Part shown: in pieces, positions 14,585 to 21,966 of the stretch | How the letters are laid out: each line of letters begins with the position of its first letter | How positions within the stretch are numbered: the first letter of the stretch is position 1 | Origin: CAZBJJ01 sp964492245 | GTDB taxonomy: Bacteria > Spirochaetota > Spirochaetia > Treponematales > Breznakiellaceae | DNA length: 28,740 nt | Reading direction: 5' to 3' | Assembly: GCA_964492245.1 (NCBI GenBank) | Contig: CAZBJJ010000027.1 | Coordinates: forward strand, 1-28,740 | Position numbers and translations under genes: made by a program | The notes under the pieces: model-generated | Databases searched by the model: none | Told to the model about the DNA's origin: nothing | The model's input: the letters and a program-made list of their open reading frames with translations, nothing else

Positions 14585-15991
14585 ATGCGACTGGTTATTT
14601 TAGGTGCTGGGCGGCTTGGGCTGCACATTGCAAAAGAATTGATAGCGGAAAAACACGATGTGGTCGTTATAGAGAAAAAGGCCGAGTTGGCTCAAATTGT
14701 AGATAACGAATTGGATTGCCTAGTGTTAAATGAGGATGGCAGCCGGCCCGAGACTTTACGCAAAGCGGGCACCGCAAGTGCCGACTGGTTTATTGCGCTC
14801 ACTGGCAGCGACGCGGTAAATATGGTGGCCTGTGGCCTTGTGGCTGCCGAGGCCAGCCACACCAAGACCATTGCGCGTATGGAGACTCCTTTTTACAGTG
14901 CGCTTTCGCAGCAACAGCGGCGTACCTTTGGGCTAGACCTCTTAATAAATCCCGCAGTGGAGGCTGCCAGGGGGCTTATGCGTATTATTGCCGAGGGCTT
15001 TGCCGAACATGCTGTCCCCTTACACGATGGCTCGCTACAGTTGCGCATGATGGTGGCCGACGATTCCTGCTCGATTATTGGCCAGAGTATGGCAGAGGTC
15101 CGCCAACAGGACAGTGCCCTATTTTTAATAGCAGCTATAGTCCGAAATGGCGAAATCCTTGTGCCCCATGGCGATACCAGCATTCAGCGCGGAGAGCGTT
15201 TTTACGCCCTTGGCGAGCGGGAGACGCTAAATACTTTTTTCGGCCCCATCGAAGGGCTGCAGACAGAAAACAGAAAAATAATTGTCCTTGGGGCAACGCG
15301 CCTAGGTGAACAATTGCTCAGTTATCTTGTCGAGGGCCCAAAACAGGGCCAAAAAGGTAAATATCATTTTTCCCATTTATTTAAGAGAAAGTTAGATATT
15401 TTATTGATAGACGAAGACGATGGGGCCTGTAGAAATATGGCTAAGCTCTTTCCTCAAATTGATGTTGTCTGTGGCGATAGTGGCGAGGAGGGCTTTTTAG
15501 AGAGCATTGGCATTAAAAACGCGGACCTCTTTGTTGGGGCCAGCAACTCGCAGAGCAAAAATATCATTAGCGCCCAGCTTGCTAAGCTTTTGGGTTGCAA
15601 GAAAACAATGGCCTTTACGCAAAATCACCGCTACCAGGTGCTCGGCCCCCATTTGGATATCGATTCATGGGTCTGTACCGTCGACGAGGTGGTATCGACG
15701 GTGCTTGCCGAAATTCGGCGGGCCCATATTAAGACGATTTATTCGTTTTACGAGGACAGTGTAGAAATTGTGGAGTTAAAAATCGAGAAAAATGCGGCAG
15801 TTCAGGGTCGGGCCCTGCGCGAAATAGCCCTGCCAAAGGGCGTTTTAGTGGCCTTTGTCTACGGCAAAAATGGTTTTAGGGTACCCACAGGGAACAGCCT
15901 CCTGTTTGGCGGAGACGTGGTGGCCCTAATTAGCCCAAAACATTTAATATCCGATTTAGAGCGTATTTTTAGCCAGATCCAAGAGGCCTAG
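14585..15991 (+). CDS. trkA: Trk potassium-uptake regulator TrkA
   Basis: 468 aa, the usual full-length TrkA with two tandem RCK units. Unit 1 begins 'MRLVILGAGRLGLHIA' (GxGxxG at 7-12) with the acidic end of strand 2 in 'VVVIEKK'. Its C-terminal RCK_C lobe covers about 140-225. Unit 2 begins 'KIIVLGATRLGEQLL' near 236; its glycine motif reads GATRLG, so one glycine is replaced. Its RCK_C lobe is at about 385-465. TrkA is a cytoplasmic NAD(H)/nucleotide-binding ring that gates a TrkH/TrkG potassium channel. No trkH is in the window; it would be expected elsewhere. It converges with galU, 22 bp apart. Confidence 0.92.
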   Translation: MRLVILGAGRLGLHIAKELIAEKHDVVVIEKKAELAQIVDNELDCLVLNEDGSRPETLRKAGTASADWFIALTGSDAVNMVACGLVAAEASHTKTIARMETPFYSALSQQQRRTFGLDLLINPAVEAARGLMRIIAEGFAEHAVPLHDGSLQLRMMVADDSCSIIGQSMAEVRQQDSALFLIAAIVRNGEILVPHGDTSIQRGERFYALGERETLNTFFGPIEGLQTENRKIIVLGATRLGEQLLSYLVEGPKQGQKGKYHFSHLFKRKLDILLIDEDDGACRNMAKLFPQIDVVCGDSGEEGFLESIGIKNADLFVGASNSQSKNIISAQLAKLLGCKKTMAFTQNHRYQVLGPHLDIDSWVCTVDEVVSTVLAEIRRAHIKTIYSFYEDSVEIVELKIEKNAAVQGRALREIALPKGVLVAFVYGKNGFRVPTGNSLLFGGDVVALISPKHLISDLERIFSQIQEA

Positions 15992-16013
15992 AAGGGCAAG
16001 GCCCCCGGCCCGG

Positions 16014-16859
16014 CTACTTGATATGGTATTTTTTTAATACGCCCTGTAAATCTTCGCGCTGCATGGCGTAGCAAAGAATTGCCTCTAAATAGCCAGCTGG
16101 TTCGCCGGTGTCCAAGCGCTGGCCCTCCAGTGGCGAATGCACAACCTTGCCCTCGGCCATAAGCTGGTTTAAAGCCTTAATATGGTAATATTCTTTTTGC
16201 GCGTCCGGTCCCTGAAGGTGTTCCTGCCAGTAGAATTCTAAAAGCTTAAAAAACTCTGGGGTAAAGAGATAGCGCCCAAGGCTAATTTCGTGGCTGGGCT
16301 CAAGACCCGGGGCTGGTTTTTCCACAATGCCCCGCACATGCAGATTGTCTTCGCCAATATTTAAAACCCCATAGCGACTTACATCCCCTGCGATGTGCTC
16401 GCTTGCCATAACCGAGCAGCCAGTTTCTTGCCAAGCCTGTATAAGCTTTTTAGAGAGTGAGGGGCCCAGTACAATGTCGTCGGGGTAGGCAACCACGCAG
16501 GGCCCATCCCCAATAAAGGGCCTTACCTGCAGGAGGGCATGCCCGGTGCCGAGCATGCGCTGTTGCCTAACAAAGGCTACGGAAAGCTCAGCATCGGGGT
16601 TAATTTTTTCCAGCTCGGCCCGCTTGCCCTCTTTTTCGAAGAGCCCCTCCAACTCTACTTCGCGGTCGAACCAGTCCTCCAGCGCCTTTTTGCGACGCGA
16701 GCTAATAACGACGATATCGCGTATACCGGCCTCTTTAAACTCTTCAACAATAAAATCGATGGCAGGACGGTCGATAAGAGGGAGCATCTCCTTGGGGATG
16801 GTCTTGGTAATGGGCAAAAACCTGCTGCCATACCCTGCTGCTACAATAATACCTTTCAA
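16014..16859 (-). CDS. galU: UTP-glucose-1-phosphate uridylyltransferase
   Basis: 281 aa. The start codon is TTG at 16859, with GAGGAG 7 nt before it and no better ATG. The nucleotidyltransferase motif 'AAGYGSRFLPITKTIPKEMLP' (about 7-27) and 'LIDRPAIDFIVEEF' are those of GalU. 'RQQRMLGTGHALLQ' and 'VVAYPDDIVLG' hold the sugar-nucleotide and metal-binding residues, and 'GVLNIG...RGIVEKPAP' follows. The enzyme makes UDP-glucose from UTP and glucose-1-phosphate for glycan and glycolipid synthesis; glucose-1-phosphate is the product of the glycogen phosphorylase encoded at the right edge. The TTG start may keep expression low. Confidence 0.94.
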   Translation of the reverse strand: MKGIIVAAGYGSRFLPITKTIPKEMLPLIDRPAIDFIVEEFKEAGIRDIVVISSRRKKALEDWFDREVELEGLFEKEGKRAELEKINPDAELSVAFVRQQRMLGTGHALLQVRPFIGDGPCVVAYPDDIVLGPSLSKKLIQAWQETGCSVMASEHIAGDVSRYGVLNIGEDNLHVRGIVEKPAPGLEPSHEISLGRYLFTPEFFKLLEFYWQEHLQGPDAQKEYYHIKALNQLMAEGKVVHSPLEGQRLDTGEPAGYLEAILCYAMQREDLQGVLKKYHIK

Positions 16860-16882
16860 ATCTTAGCTCCTCTCTTTAGTTT

Positions 16883-18235
16883 TTACAGTTTAAAACAAAT
16901 ACCCGCTGATCCCCCGATTCCACCGTAAGAGGAGAAGGGGCCAGTGGCAAAGCCAAGCATATAGGTAAAGTTGATCTCGCCAAATAGCTTGACATCCCTT
17001 GTCATAAGATAGCTGGCCCCCAAAGAGGCGGTGAGCCCAATATGCGAAATCCACTCATCGTCATCTTGAGTGTCGGTCATATCTTCGACAATGGTTTCGA
17101 TTATCCGCAGGACAACACTGGTGCCAACGCCCAATCCCGCATTAGCTGTTATAGCAAGACGGCGAAAATAGATGTTGTAGTCGAAGCCAAGGCTGGCAAT
17201 AAGAGGATACCAGAGGACGCCATCGAAAAGGACCGTCATGCCAACGGCCGGGCGAAAACTGTAAAAGCCTCGAGTGCCAGTTCCCTTTAGGTTTAAAGTA
17301 ACAGCCCCATCGGATGAATCGTCACCCCAGCCATAGCGGGTATCAAAATACCGCAAATAGCCAAGAGACAGGAATATATCCACACCCATGCGGGGAATTT
17401 CTAAGAGCTCGCCACCTTCCTTGGGTGCACCATAGAGAACTGTGGCCGTAGAGGCAGTGGGCCCCACGCTTTTAACCATTATCAGGCCCGTTTCCCGTTG
17501 ATCTTGGAAGCCCTGTATATCGATTTTTTCGATAACGGCAAACTCATCACCCCGGCGAATACCCATATCCTGGCCAAGTTGCATACGCACCTCCGCAAAA
17601 TTTGCCGAAAGCACCCTCGTGGTAATAGTAAAGGCCGGAATTGAGCGCACCTCGTATTCCAGTTGGCTGGCGATACCGGAAAGCGCCCCCTCGATAGCCT
17701 TTGTCTCGGTCTCGGCCGAACTGCCACTGGTATCAATTTGAGCCCAGCCAAAGGTGGTCCCCTCTGCCACATTGATAAAAGCAACCGAGGTTTTTATATT
17801 AGTCTGATATTCGCCCGCCTTGCTGTTGTACTCGGAGGTGTAGGCAGTTATGGTGGGTATAACCACAATAAAAGAGCTATACAGCTGGTTAAGCAGGGCC
17901 TCGGTCATTTGAACTTCGCCAAACTTTACCTCCTCTGGTAGGGGGGTGTTCTCCTCTTTGTGCTTTCGCAGAATTTCTATAAATTGATTGATATCCGCCG
18001 TGCTAAAGCGGGTCGTCTGCCCCAATACGTTAAAACGCCCTAAATTGACAAAGACGCTTTGAATACTGGCATCGACGGTGCCAAGCACCTTAGATGGAAT
18101 TCTATAGCCATAATAGCCCAAGGCAAAGACGGCAACATCTTTTTTTTCGCTAACCTTTACTTCGTTCTGAGCAAAGACCTGCAAGCTTATCAACATAAGA
18201 ACGATACTTGCCAGGATGGGTTTTAGTGCTTTCAT
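16883..18235 (-). CDS. Outer-membrane protein with CsgG-like N-terminal part
   Basis: 450 aa from the ATG at 18235, preceded by GGGGAG; the frame extends to 18271 but without a ribosome site. The signal peptide is MKALKPILASIVLMLISLQVFAQ. Residues about 25-140 ('DVAVFALGYYGYRIPSKVLGTVDASIQSVFVNLGRFNVLGQ') resemble the CsgG/FlgO-type fold that senses or assembles at the outer membrane. The last ~170 residues ('RGFYSFRPAVGMTVLF...GASYLMTRDVKLFGEINFTYMLGF') look like beta-barrel strands ending in CFKL. A fused periplasmic-plus-barrel design is inferred; the function is unknown. A strong promoter with a palindromic spacer precedes it, and galU follows on the same strand. Confidence 0.68.
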   Translation of the reverse strand: MKALKPILASIVLMLISLQVFAQNEVKVSEKKDVAVFALGYYGYRIPSKVLGTVDASIQSVFVNLGRFNVLGQTTRFSTADINQFIEILRKHKEENTPLPEEVKFGEVQMTEALLNQLYSSFIVVIPTITAYTSEYNSKAGEYQTNIKTSVAFINVAEGTTFGWAQIDTSGSSAETETKAIEGALSGIASQLEYEVRSIPAFTITTRVLSANFAEVRMQLGQDMGIRRGDEFAVIEKIDIQGFQDQRETGLIMVKSVGPTASTATVLYGAPKEGGELLEIPRMGVDIFLSLGYLRYFDTRYGWGDDSSDGAVTLNLKGTGTRGFYSFRPAVGMTVLFDGVLWYPLIASLGFDYNIYFRRLAITANAGLGVGTSVVLRIIETIVEDMTDTQDDDEWISHIGLTASLGASYLMTRDVKLFGEINFTYMLGFATGPFSSYGGIGGSAGICFKL

Positions 18236-18289
18236 ATTTCTCCCCTTAAATACGTTAAAATAAGTATTCACATTACAATTGGTTGTTTA

Positions 18290-18317
18290 AGTATAATAAT
18301 TGATAGCTATCTGTCAA
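18290..18317 (-). promoter_or_regulatory. Promoter with palindromic spacer for the CsgG-like gene
   Basis: On the minus strand: TTGACA (18317-18312, perfect), a 16-nt spacer and TATACT (18295-18290, 5 of 6). The spacer contains the perfect 10-bp palindrome GATAGCTATC (18302-18311), a likely operator position. A divergent promoter for the CoA-binding gene begins 23 bp further on. Confidence 0.75.
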
Positions 18318-18339
18318 TAATAGACAGGAAGAAAACAAC

Positions 18340-18368
18340 TTGCCAATAGTCGCGGTTCTTCCTATATT
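18340..18368 (+). promoter_or_regulatory. Promoter of the CoA-binding protein gene
   Basis: TTGCCA (18340-18345, 5 of 6), a 17-nt spacer and TATATT (18363-18368, 5 of 6), followed by AAAGGAG and the start codon at 18389. The leader is very short. Confidence 0.7.
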
Positions 18369-18388
18369 CACTAATAAAGGAGAAAAAG

Positions 18389-18778
18389 ATGGAGCAAAAA
18401 ACAGCAAGGGCTGTGGCCGTTGCCATTTTAGGTGCCAGCGATAAAGAAGAGCGCTATGCCTATAGGGCCTTAAAATTATTGCAAGAAAACGGGTACAAGG
18501 TGCTGCCAGTGCACCCCCGCATTAAAAAAATTGATGGCCTTCCCGTCTTTCCCCGCCTTGCCGACATCCCCAAAGACAGCCCTGTCGACACCCTTACCCT
18601 CTATGTCAATGGCGCAACCGTGCTGGAATCGATAAGCGATATATTAAATCTGCGCCCACGGCGGGTTATAATGAACCCGGGTACCGAAAACGCCTCGGCG
18701 ACGCGCCAACTTGCCGACCAGGGCATCGAGGTCCTCGAAGCCTGCACCCTGGTGATGCTAAAAACGGGGCAGTTTTAG
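18389..18778 (+). CDS. CoA-binding domain protein (YccU type)
   Basis: 129 aa; AAAGGAG lies 7 nt before the ATG. It is a single Rossmann-like CoA_binding_2 domain: 'VAILGASDKEERYAYRALKLLQENGYKVLPVHP' near the start, 'LADIPKDSPVDTLTLYV' in the middle and the closing 'VIMNPGTENASATRQLADQGIEVLEACTLVML'. These small cytoplasmic proteins bind CoA or a nucleotide; the physiological role is not established. It has its own promoter, divergent from the CsgG-like gene, and converges with the omptin gene, their stops only 5 bp apart. Confidence 0.9.
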   Translation: MEQKTARAVAVAILGASDKEERYAYRALKLLQENGYKVLPVHPRIKKIDGLPVFPRLADIPKDSPVDTLTLYVNGATVLESISDILNLRPRRVIMNPGTENASATRQLADQGIEVLEACTLVMLKTGQF

Positions 18779-18783
18779 TGCGC

Positions 18784-19788
18784 CTATAGCCCAATGCGCA
18801 GCCCACAGGCGATGCCCAAGATGCTTAAGCGCACCCCACTTCCCCCACCGTTTTTATACGAATCAAAAGCATAGGAACCTGAATTGGTATCGAACACAAT
18901 GGTATCTCCCCGGCTTTTTGGGACAAGTGAATAGGCAAATTCGGTAAAAAACATTTTTTTTGCGCTTAATTCAAAATGTAGCGCAATGCGTCCTTGAAAC
19001 ATTAAGGTGTTTTCGGTGGAATCAACAAAATAATTATCTCTTTTAATATGATGGTCAAAGCCCTGGTACTGTGCAAGGGGGTACAAAAGCAGGGCAAGGC
19101 CTATGTCTGTCTTCTCGCCTATGGGAAAGCGCCCGCCCAATTCAAAGCCAAATAGCAGCCACTGTTGGCGGTAATTAATGCCCGGGCCATACATGGGGGT
19201 TTTAGGAAGGTCAGCTTGCCATTCTTCATAGATGTCTCCGTTTTTCTGGGCATATTGAGTATAGCCATTGGTCGCTGTCCAATTGTACAGGCGATAGGAG
19301 AAGGCTAGGCCAGTATAGAACTGAAGATCGGAATTTTTGGGGAATTTCCCGCCCGTGCGTGCCGTAAAAACAAGGCCCTGCTCGAGCCAGGCCTCGTGGG
19401 CAGAAAAATGAGTTAAGTAGTGCAAATCTCTGTTTCCTGGATGGCTAAGGATATTCATCCAGTCCCGGTCGATCATGCTCCCGGTTTGGCCGGGCAGGGC
19501 CGAGTTTAAGGAGGCCGAGAAGTAAAAAGAATCGCGGTATCTGTATTCCCCTTCCAGGCCCCATTGAATGGCCGGTAGAATTGGCCAGAGCAATTCGCTT
19601 AAAACTAAATTGCTTGAATAGACGAGCTCCCGGGTGTCGCCAAGTTCAAGGCCCCAAAATGGGCTTATGGAAAACTGATGTCTTAAAGTCTTGGTTTCAG
19701 GTTTTTCTGCCGGTAAAAGCGATGGCAAAAAAAATAAGATTAAGAAAAAGGTGGTACCCCAAAGCTTGCACCTGGTAGATTTTTGCAT
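18784..19788 (-). CDS. Omptin-family outer-membrane aspartyl-type protease
   Basis: 334 aa from the ATG at 19788, 1 nt after the kinase stop (TGATATG); an upstream TTG at 19815 is less likely. The signal peptide is followed by a mature part that aligns by eye with OmpT/Pla. The catalytic set is complete: 'GSMIDRDWMN' gives Asp107 and Asp109 (OmpT Asp83, Asp85 in MVDQDWMD), and 'FDHHIKRD' gives Asp245 and His247 (OmpT Asp210, His212 in NDEHYD). The end, 'FVDSTEN..FQGRIALHFELSAKKMFFTEFAYSLVPKSRGDT', also follows OmpT order. Omptins are ten-stranded barrels that cut exposed peptides at the cell surface. It sits last in an operon with a response regulator and a kinase. Confidence 0.82.
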   Translation of the reverse strand: MQKSTRCKLWGTTFFLILFFLPSLLPAEKPETKTLRHQFSISPFWGLELGDTRELVYSSNLVLSELLWPILPAIQWGLEGEYRYRDSFYFSASLNSALPGQTGSMIDRDWMNILSHPGNRDLHYLTHFSAHEAWLEQGLVFTARTGGKFPKNSDLQFYTGLAFSYRLYNWTATNGYTQYAQKNGDIYEEWQADLPKTPMYGPGINYRQQWLLFGFELGGRFPIGEKTDIGLALLLYPLAQYQGFDHHIKRDNYFVDSTENTLMFQGRIALHFELSAKKMFFTEFAYSLVPKSRGDTIVFDTNSGSYAFDSYKNGGGSGVRLSILGIACGLRIGL

Positions 19789-19789
19789 A

Positions 19790-21265
19790 TCAGGTTTTTT
19801 CCTCGTGTTGTTCAAGAAAATGTTCGATATTCCTTTTTAGTTCGTTTAAGGCATTTGAATCGAAGCGCCCAAGGGCCTCTTGGCTCTCCTGTATCCAATT
19901 GGCAAGGGCCCTGCTTGGCCATTTGTGGTAAAGCAGCTCGGCTTCTTCGAACAGTGCCTCCCACTCGTCGGTTAAAATTATTTTAGACAGGCCTTTAATT
20001 TTAGGCAAAAGTTGCCGGCGCCCGGCATCCAGGAGTTCTTGAGTTTTCTTTGAGCCCAGATCAAGGGCCAGGTCTTCTTTGTTTAAAGCAAGAAGCGGGA
20101 TAACAGGTGGCTCCTTGTCGATCTCGTCAAAATCCCAATGGATGTTTTCTGCTCCCAAAAGCTTAGAACTCTGTTCAATATCTTCCAGGCCTCCATCAAA
20201 GACCGGCAACTTAACCGTAAAACAGCTGCCCTTGCCATATTCGCTGGTTACCTTTATTTCGCCCCCGAGGTCCCTGCAAAGTTTTTCCACAATGCTCAGC
20301 CCTAAGCCGGTGCCCCCAAAGGGCGTTCCATGTTCTGGGTCCTGGTAAAAGGGGGTAAACACCCGCTCTAAATGCTCTTTTTTAATGCCCGATCCGCTGT
20401 CTTGCACCTCGAAGTAGATAAACTCCCTATCGTCTTTGCCTATCTCATACGACACCGTCAATGCGACCCTGCCAATCTTTGTAAACTTAATGGCGTTTCC
20501 AAGCAGGTTTATCAGAATTTGGCGAAGCCGCATTTTGTCGTGAAGAATAGAGGGCGGTACCTCCTGGCTTACATCCGCTTTTAATATAATTGGTTTTTCG
20601 CGAAGCCTGAACTGGAAGAGCTCTGTCAGCTCGGTAACCAGAATGTGCACCGAAAACTGTTCCAGATGAATATCTATTTTTCCACTTTCCAGTCGGGATA
20701 GGTCGAGGGAGTCGTTAATAAGTCCTAAAAGGTTGCGACTAGAGCGATCAATAATAGAAAGAAGCTCAATGTTTTGAGAAGTCTGCTGCATTTTTAAAAG
20801 CATAGCCGTGTAGCCAATTATGGCATTTAAAGGAGTGCGCATTTCATGGCTGATATTGGCTAGAAACTCGGTCTTTGCCATCTTCGCCCGTTCGGCATCG
20901 TCCCTTGCGCGGGTAAGTTCTCCTTCTAGCAGTCTTCTGCGCTCCAGCTCTTTTTCACTTGCCTTAAGACAAAATTTATGGCGGGTCCAATAAACAAGAG
21001 TGAGCCAAAGCAGGAAGGCGATAAGCCCGTAGGCTATAAAAGTTGGTACATTTGCAAAAAAAAGTGGGTGCACGGTTTTGGGTGTTTTAAAGCCCTCCCT
21101 GCTCAAGGGGGCATTGTTGTCCTGGGCAAGGCTGGAGACTGCCTCGTTGGGCAGGCCCTCTTTTTGCCCAAGGCGGGCAAAGTGGTAGGCCTGGGCATAC
21201 AGGAAGTTGGAGCAAACAACGAAAAAGAGCAGGCTTAAAAAACGGCGTAGGGGAGTTTTAGACAT
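19790..21265 (-). CDS. Sensor histidine kinase with remnant propeller sensor
   Basis: 491 aa. Signal-type helix at 8-24, a short outside part, a membrane helix at about 70-93, a coiled linker, then HisKA with His140 (NISHEMRTPL) and HATPase_c: N box 'QILINLLGNAIKFT' (249-262), G1 'DSGSGI' (289-294), F 'FTPFY' and G2 'GGTGLGLSI' (317-325). After residue 360 comes a helical tail without a receiver domain, like the tails of hybrid kinases. Residues 27-50 ('YHFARLGQKEGLPNEAVSSLAQDN') are the opening motif of two-component regulator propeller sensors, but the ~600-residue propeller that should follow is absent. It overlaps the regulator gene by 8 nt and is followed at once by the omptin. Confidence 0.9.
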   Translation of the reverse strand: MSKTPLRRFLSLLFFVVCSNFLYAQAYHFARLGQKEGLPNEAVSSLAQDNNAPLSREGFKTPKTVHPLFFANVPTFIAYGLIAFLLWLTLVYWTRHKFCLKASEKELERRRLLEGELTRARDDAERAKMAKTEFLANISHEMRTPLNAIIGYTAMLLKMQQTSQNIELLSIIDRSSRNLLGLINDSLDLSRLESGKIDIHLEQFSVHILVTELTELFQFRLREKPIILKADVSQEVPPSILHDKMRLRQILINLLGNAIKFTKIGRVALTVSYEIGKDDREFIYFEVQDSGSGIKKEHLERVFTPFYQDPEHGTPFGGTGLGLSIVEKLCRDLGGEIKVTSEYGKGSCFTVKLPVFDGGLEDIEQSSKLLGAENIHWDFDEIDKEPPVIPLLALNKEDLALDLGSKKTQELLDAGRRQLLPKIKGLSKIILTDEWEALFEEAELLYHKWPSRALANWIQESQEALGRFDSNALNELKRNIEHFLEQHEEKT

Positions 21266-21911
21266 CGGGCTGGCTAGTCTCGTTGTTTAAATTCAAGAGG
21301 CATTCTTCGCTTGCCTCGGGATAAAGGTTTTTAGCACAGCTGGGGCAGAGGCTGTGCGAAAAAAGAGCACCGGTATGCTTGGACAGATAGCTTTCCACCT
21401 GTGTCCAAAAGCCCTCGTCGTTGCGAATAGACTTACAGTGTGCGCAAATGGGTATAATACCCTCGAGGGTTTTAACGCGGTTTAAGGCCTCTTTTAGGCG
21501 CTTATTCAGGGCTTTTTCGTTGTCCAGGGCCTGTTTAAGCCGAATATGGGTTTTTACCCGTGCGCGCACCTCGGCCTCGTTAAAGGGCTTGGTAATATAG
21601 TCTACACCCCCAAGTTCTAGGCCCTTAATAATATCTACGCTGTCGGTGCGGGCCGAGACAAAAATAATGGGTATTTCTTTATAGGCAGGGTCCTTGTGCA
21701 ATTTTTGTAGAATATGAAAGCCATCGATATCGGGCAACATAATGTCCAATAATATTACGGTGGGAATGCGGGAGGCCAGAAGAAGAAAGAGTTCTTCGCC
21801 GCTGTGGGCAATGCCAAAATTATAGCCATCGGCCTGTAGGCAGTGGTGTAAAACCCGCACATTGTCGAGGATATCATCGACAATGGCAACAAAGGGGACA
21901 TCTTCTTTCAT
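21258..21911 (-). CDS. Response regulator, receiver plus zinc-ribbon-like tail
   Basis: 217 aa. The receiver domain (1-125) has Asp12/Asp13, the phospho-acceptor Asp56 ('VILLDIMLPDIDGF'), Ser86 ('FVSAR') and Lys108 ('ITKPF'). A coiled coil (about 125-150) leads to 'LEGIIPICAHCKSIRNDEGFWTQVESYL...SLCPSC', with Cys156/159 and Cys189/192, a known tail of some response regulators that may bind a metal. There is no DNA-binding domain, so it probably acts through proteins rather than directly on promoters. Its end overlaps the kinase start (ATGTCTAA), so the two form one system. The hydrolase gene ending 55 bp upstream is on the same strand. Confidence 0.92.
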   Translation of the reverse strand: MKEDVPFVAIVDDILDNVRVLHHCLQADGYNFGIAHSGEELFLLLASRIPTVILLDIMLPDIDGFHILQKLHKDPAYKEIPIIFVSARTDSVDIIKGLELGGVDYITKPFNEAEVRARVKTHIRLKQALDNEKALNKRLKEALNRVKTLEGIIPICAHCKSIRNDEGFWTQVESYLSKHTGALFSHSLCPSCAKNLYPEASEECLLNLNNETSQPDV

Positions 21912-21966
21912 ATTTACCGAGTATATTCGACAAAGGCCTATTTGTCGATAAAAACTCCGCTAGTAT

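Noticed and set aside
19747..19777. Further copy of the palindromic-element arm (GGTACCCCAAAGCTTGCACC)
   Set aside because: The resemblance is real, but it lies within the signal-peptide codons of the omptin gene, has no inverted partner and no nearby stop. Chance similarity is more likely.
19815..20200. Receiver or complete Hpt domain at the C-terminus of the kinase
   Set aside because: The tail is helical but lacks a receiver Asp motif, and no His in a clear Hpt context was found, so no such domain is claimed.
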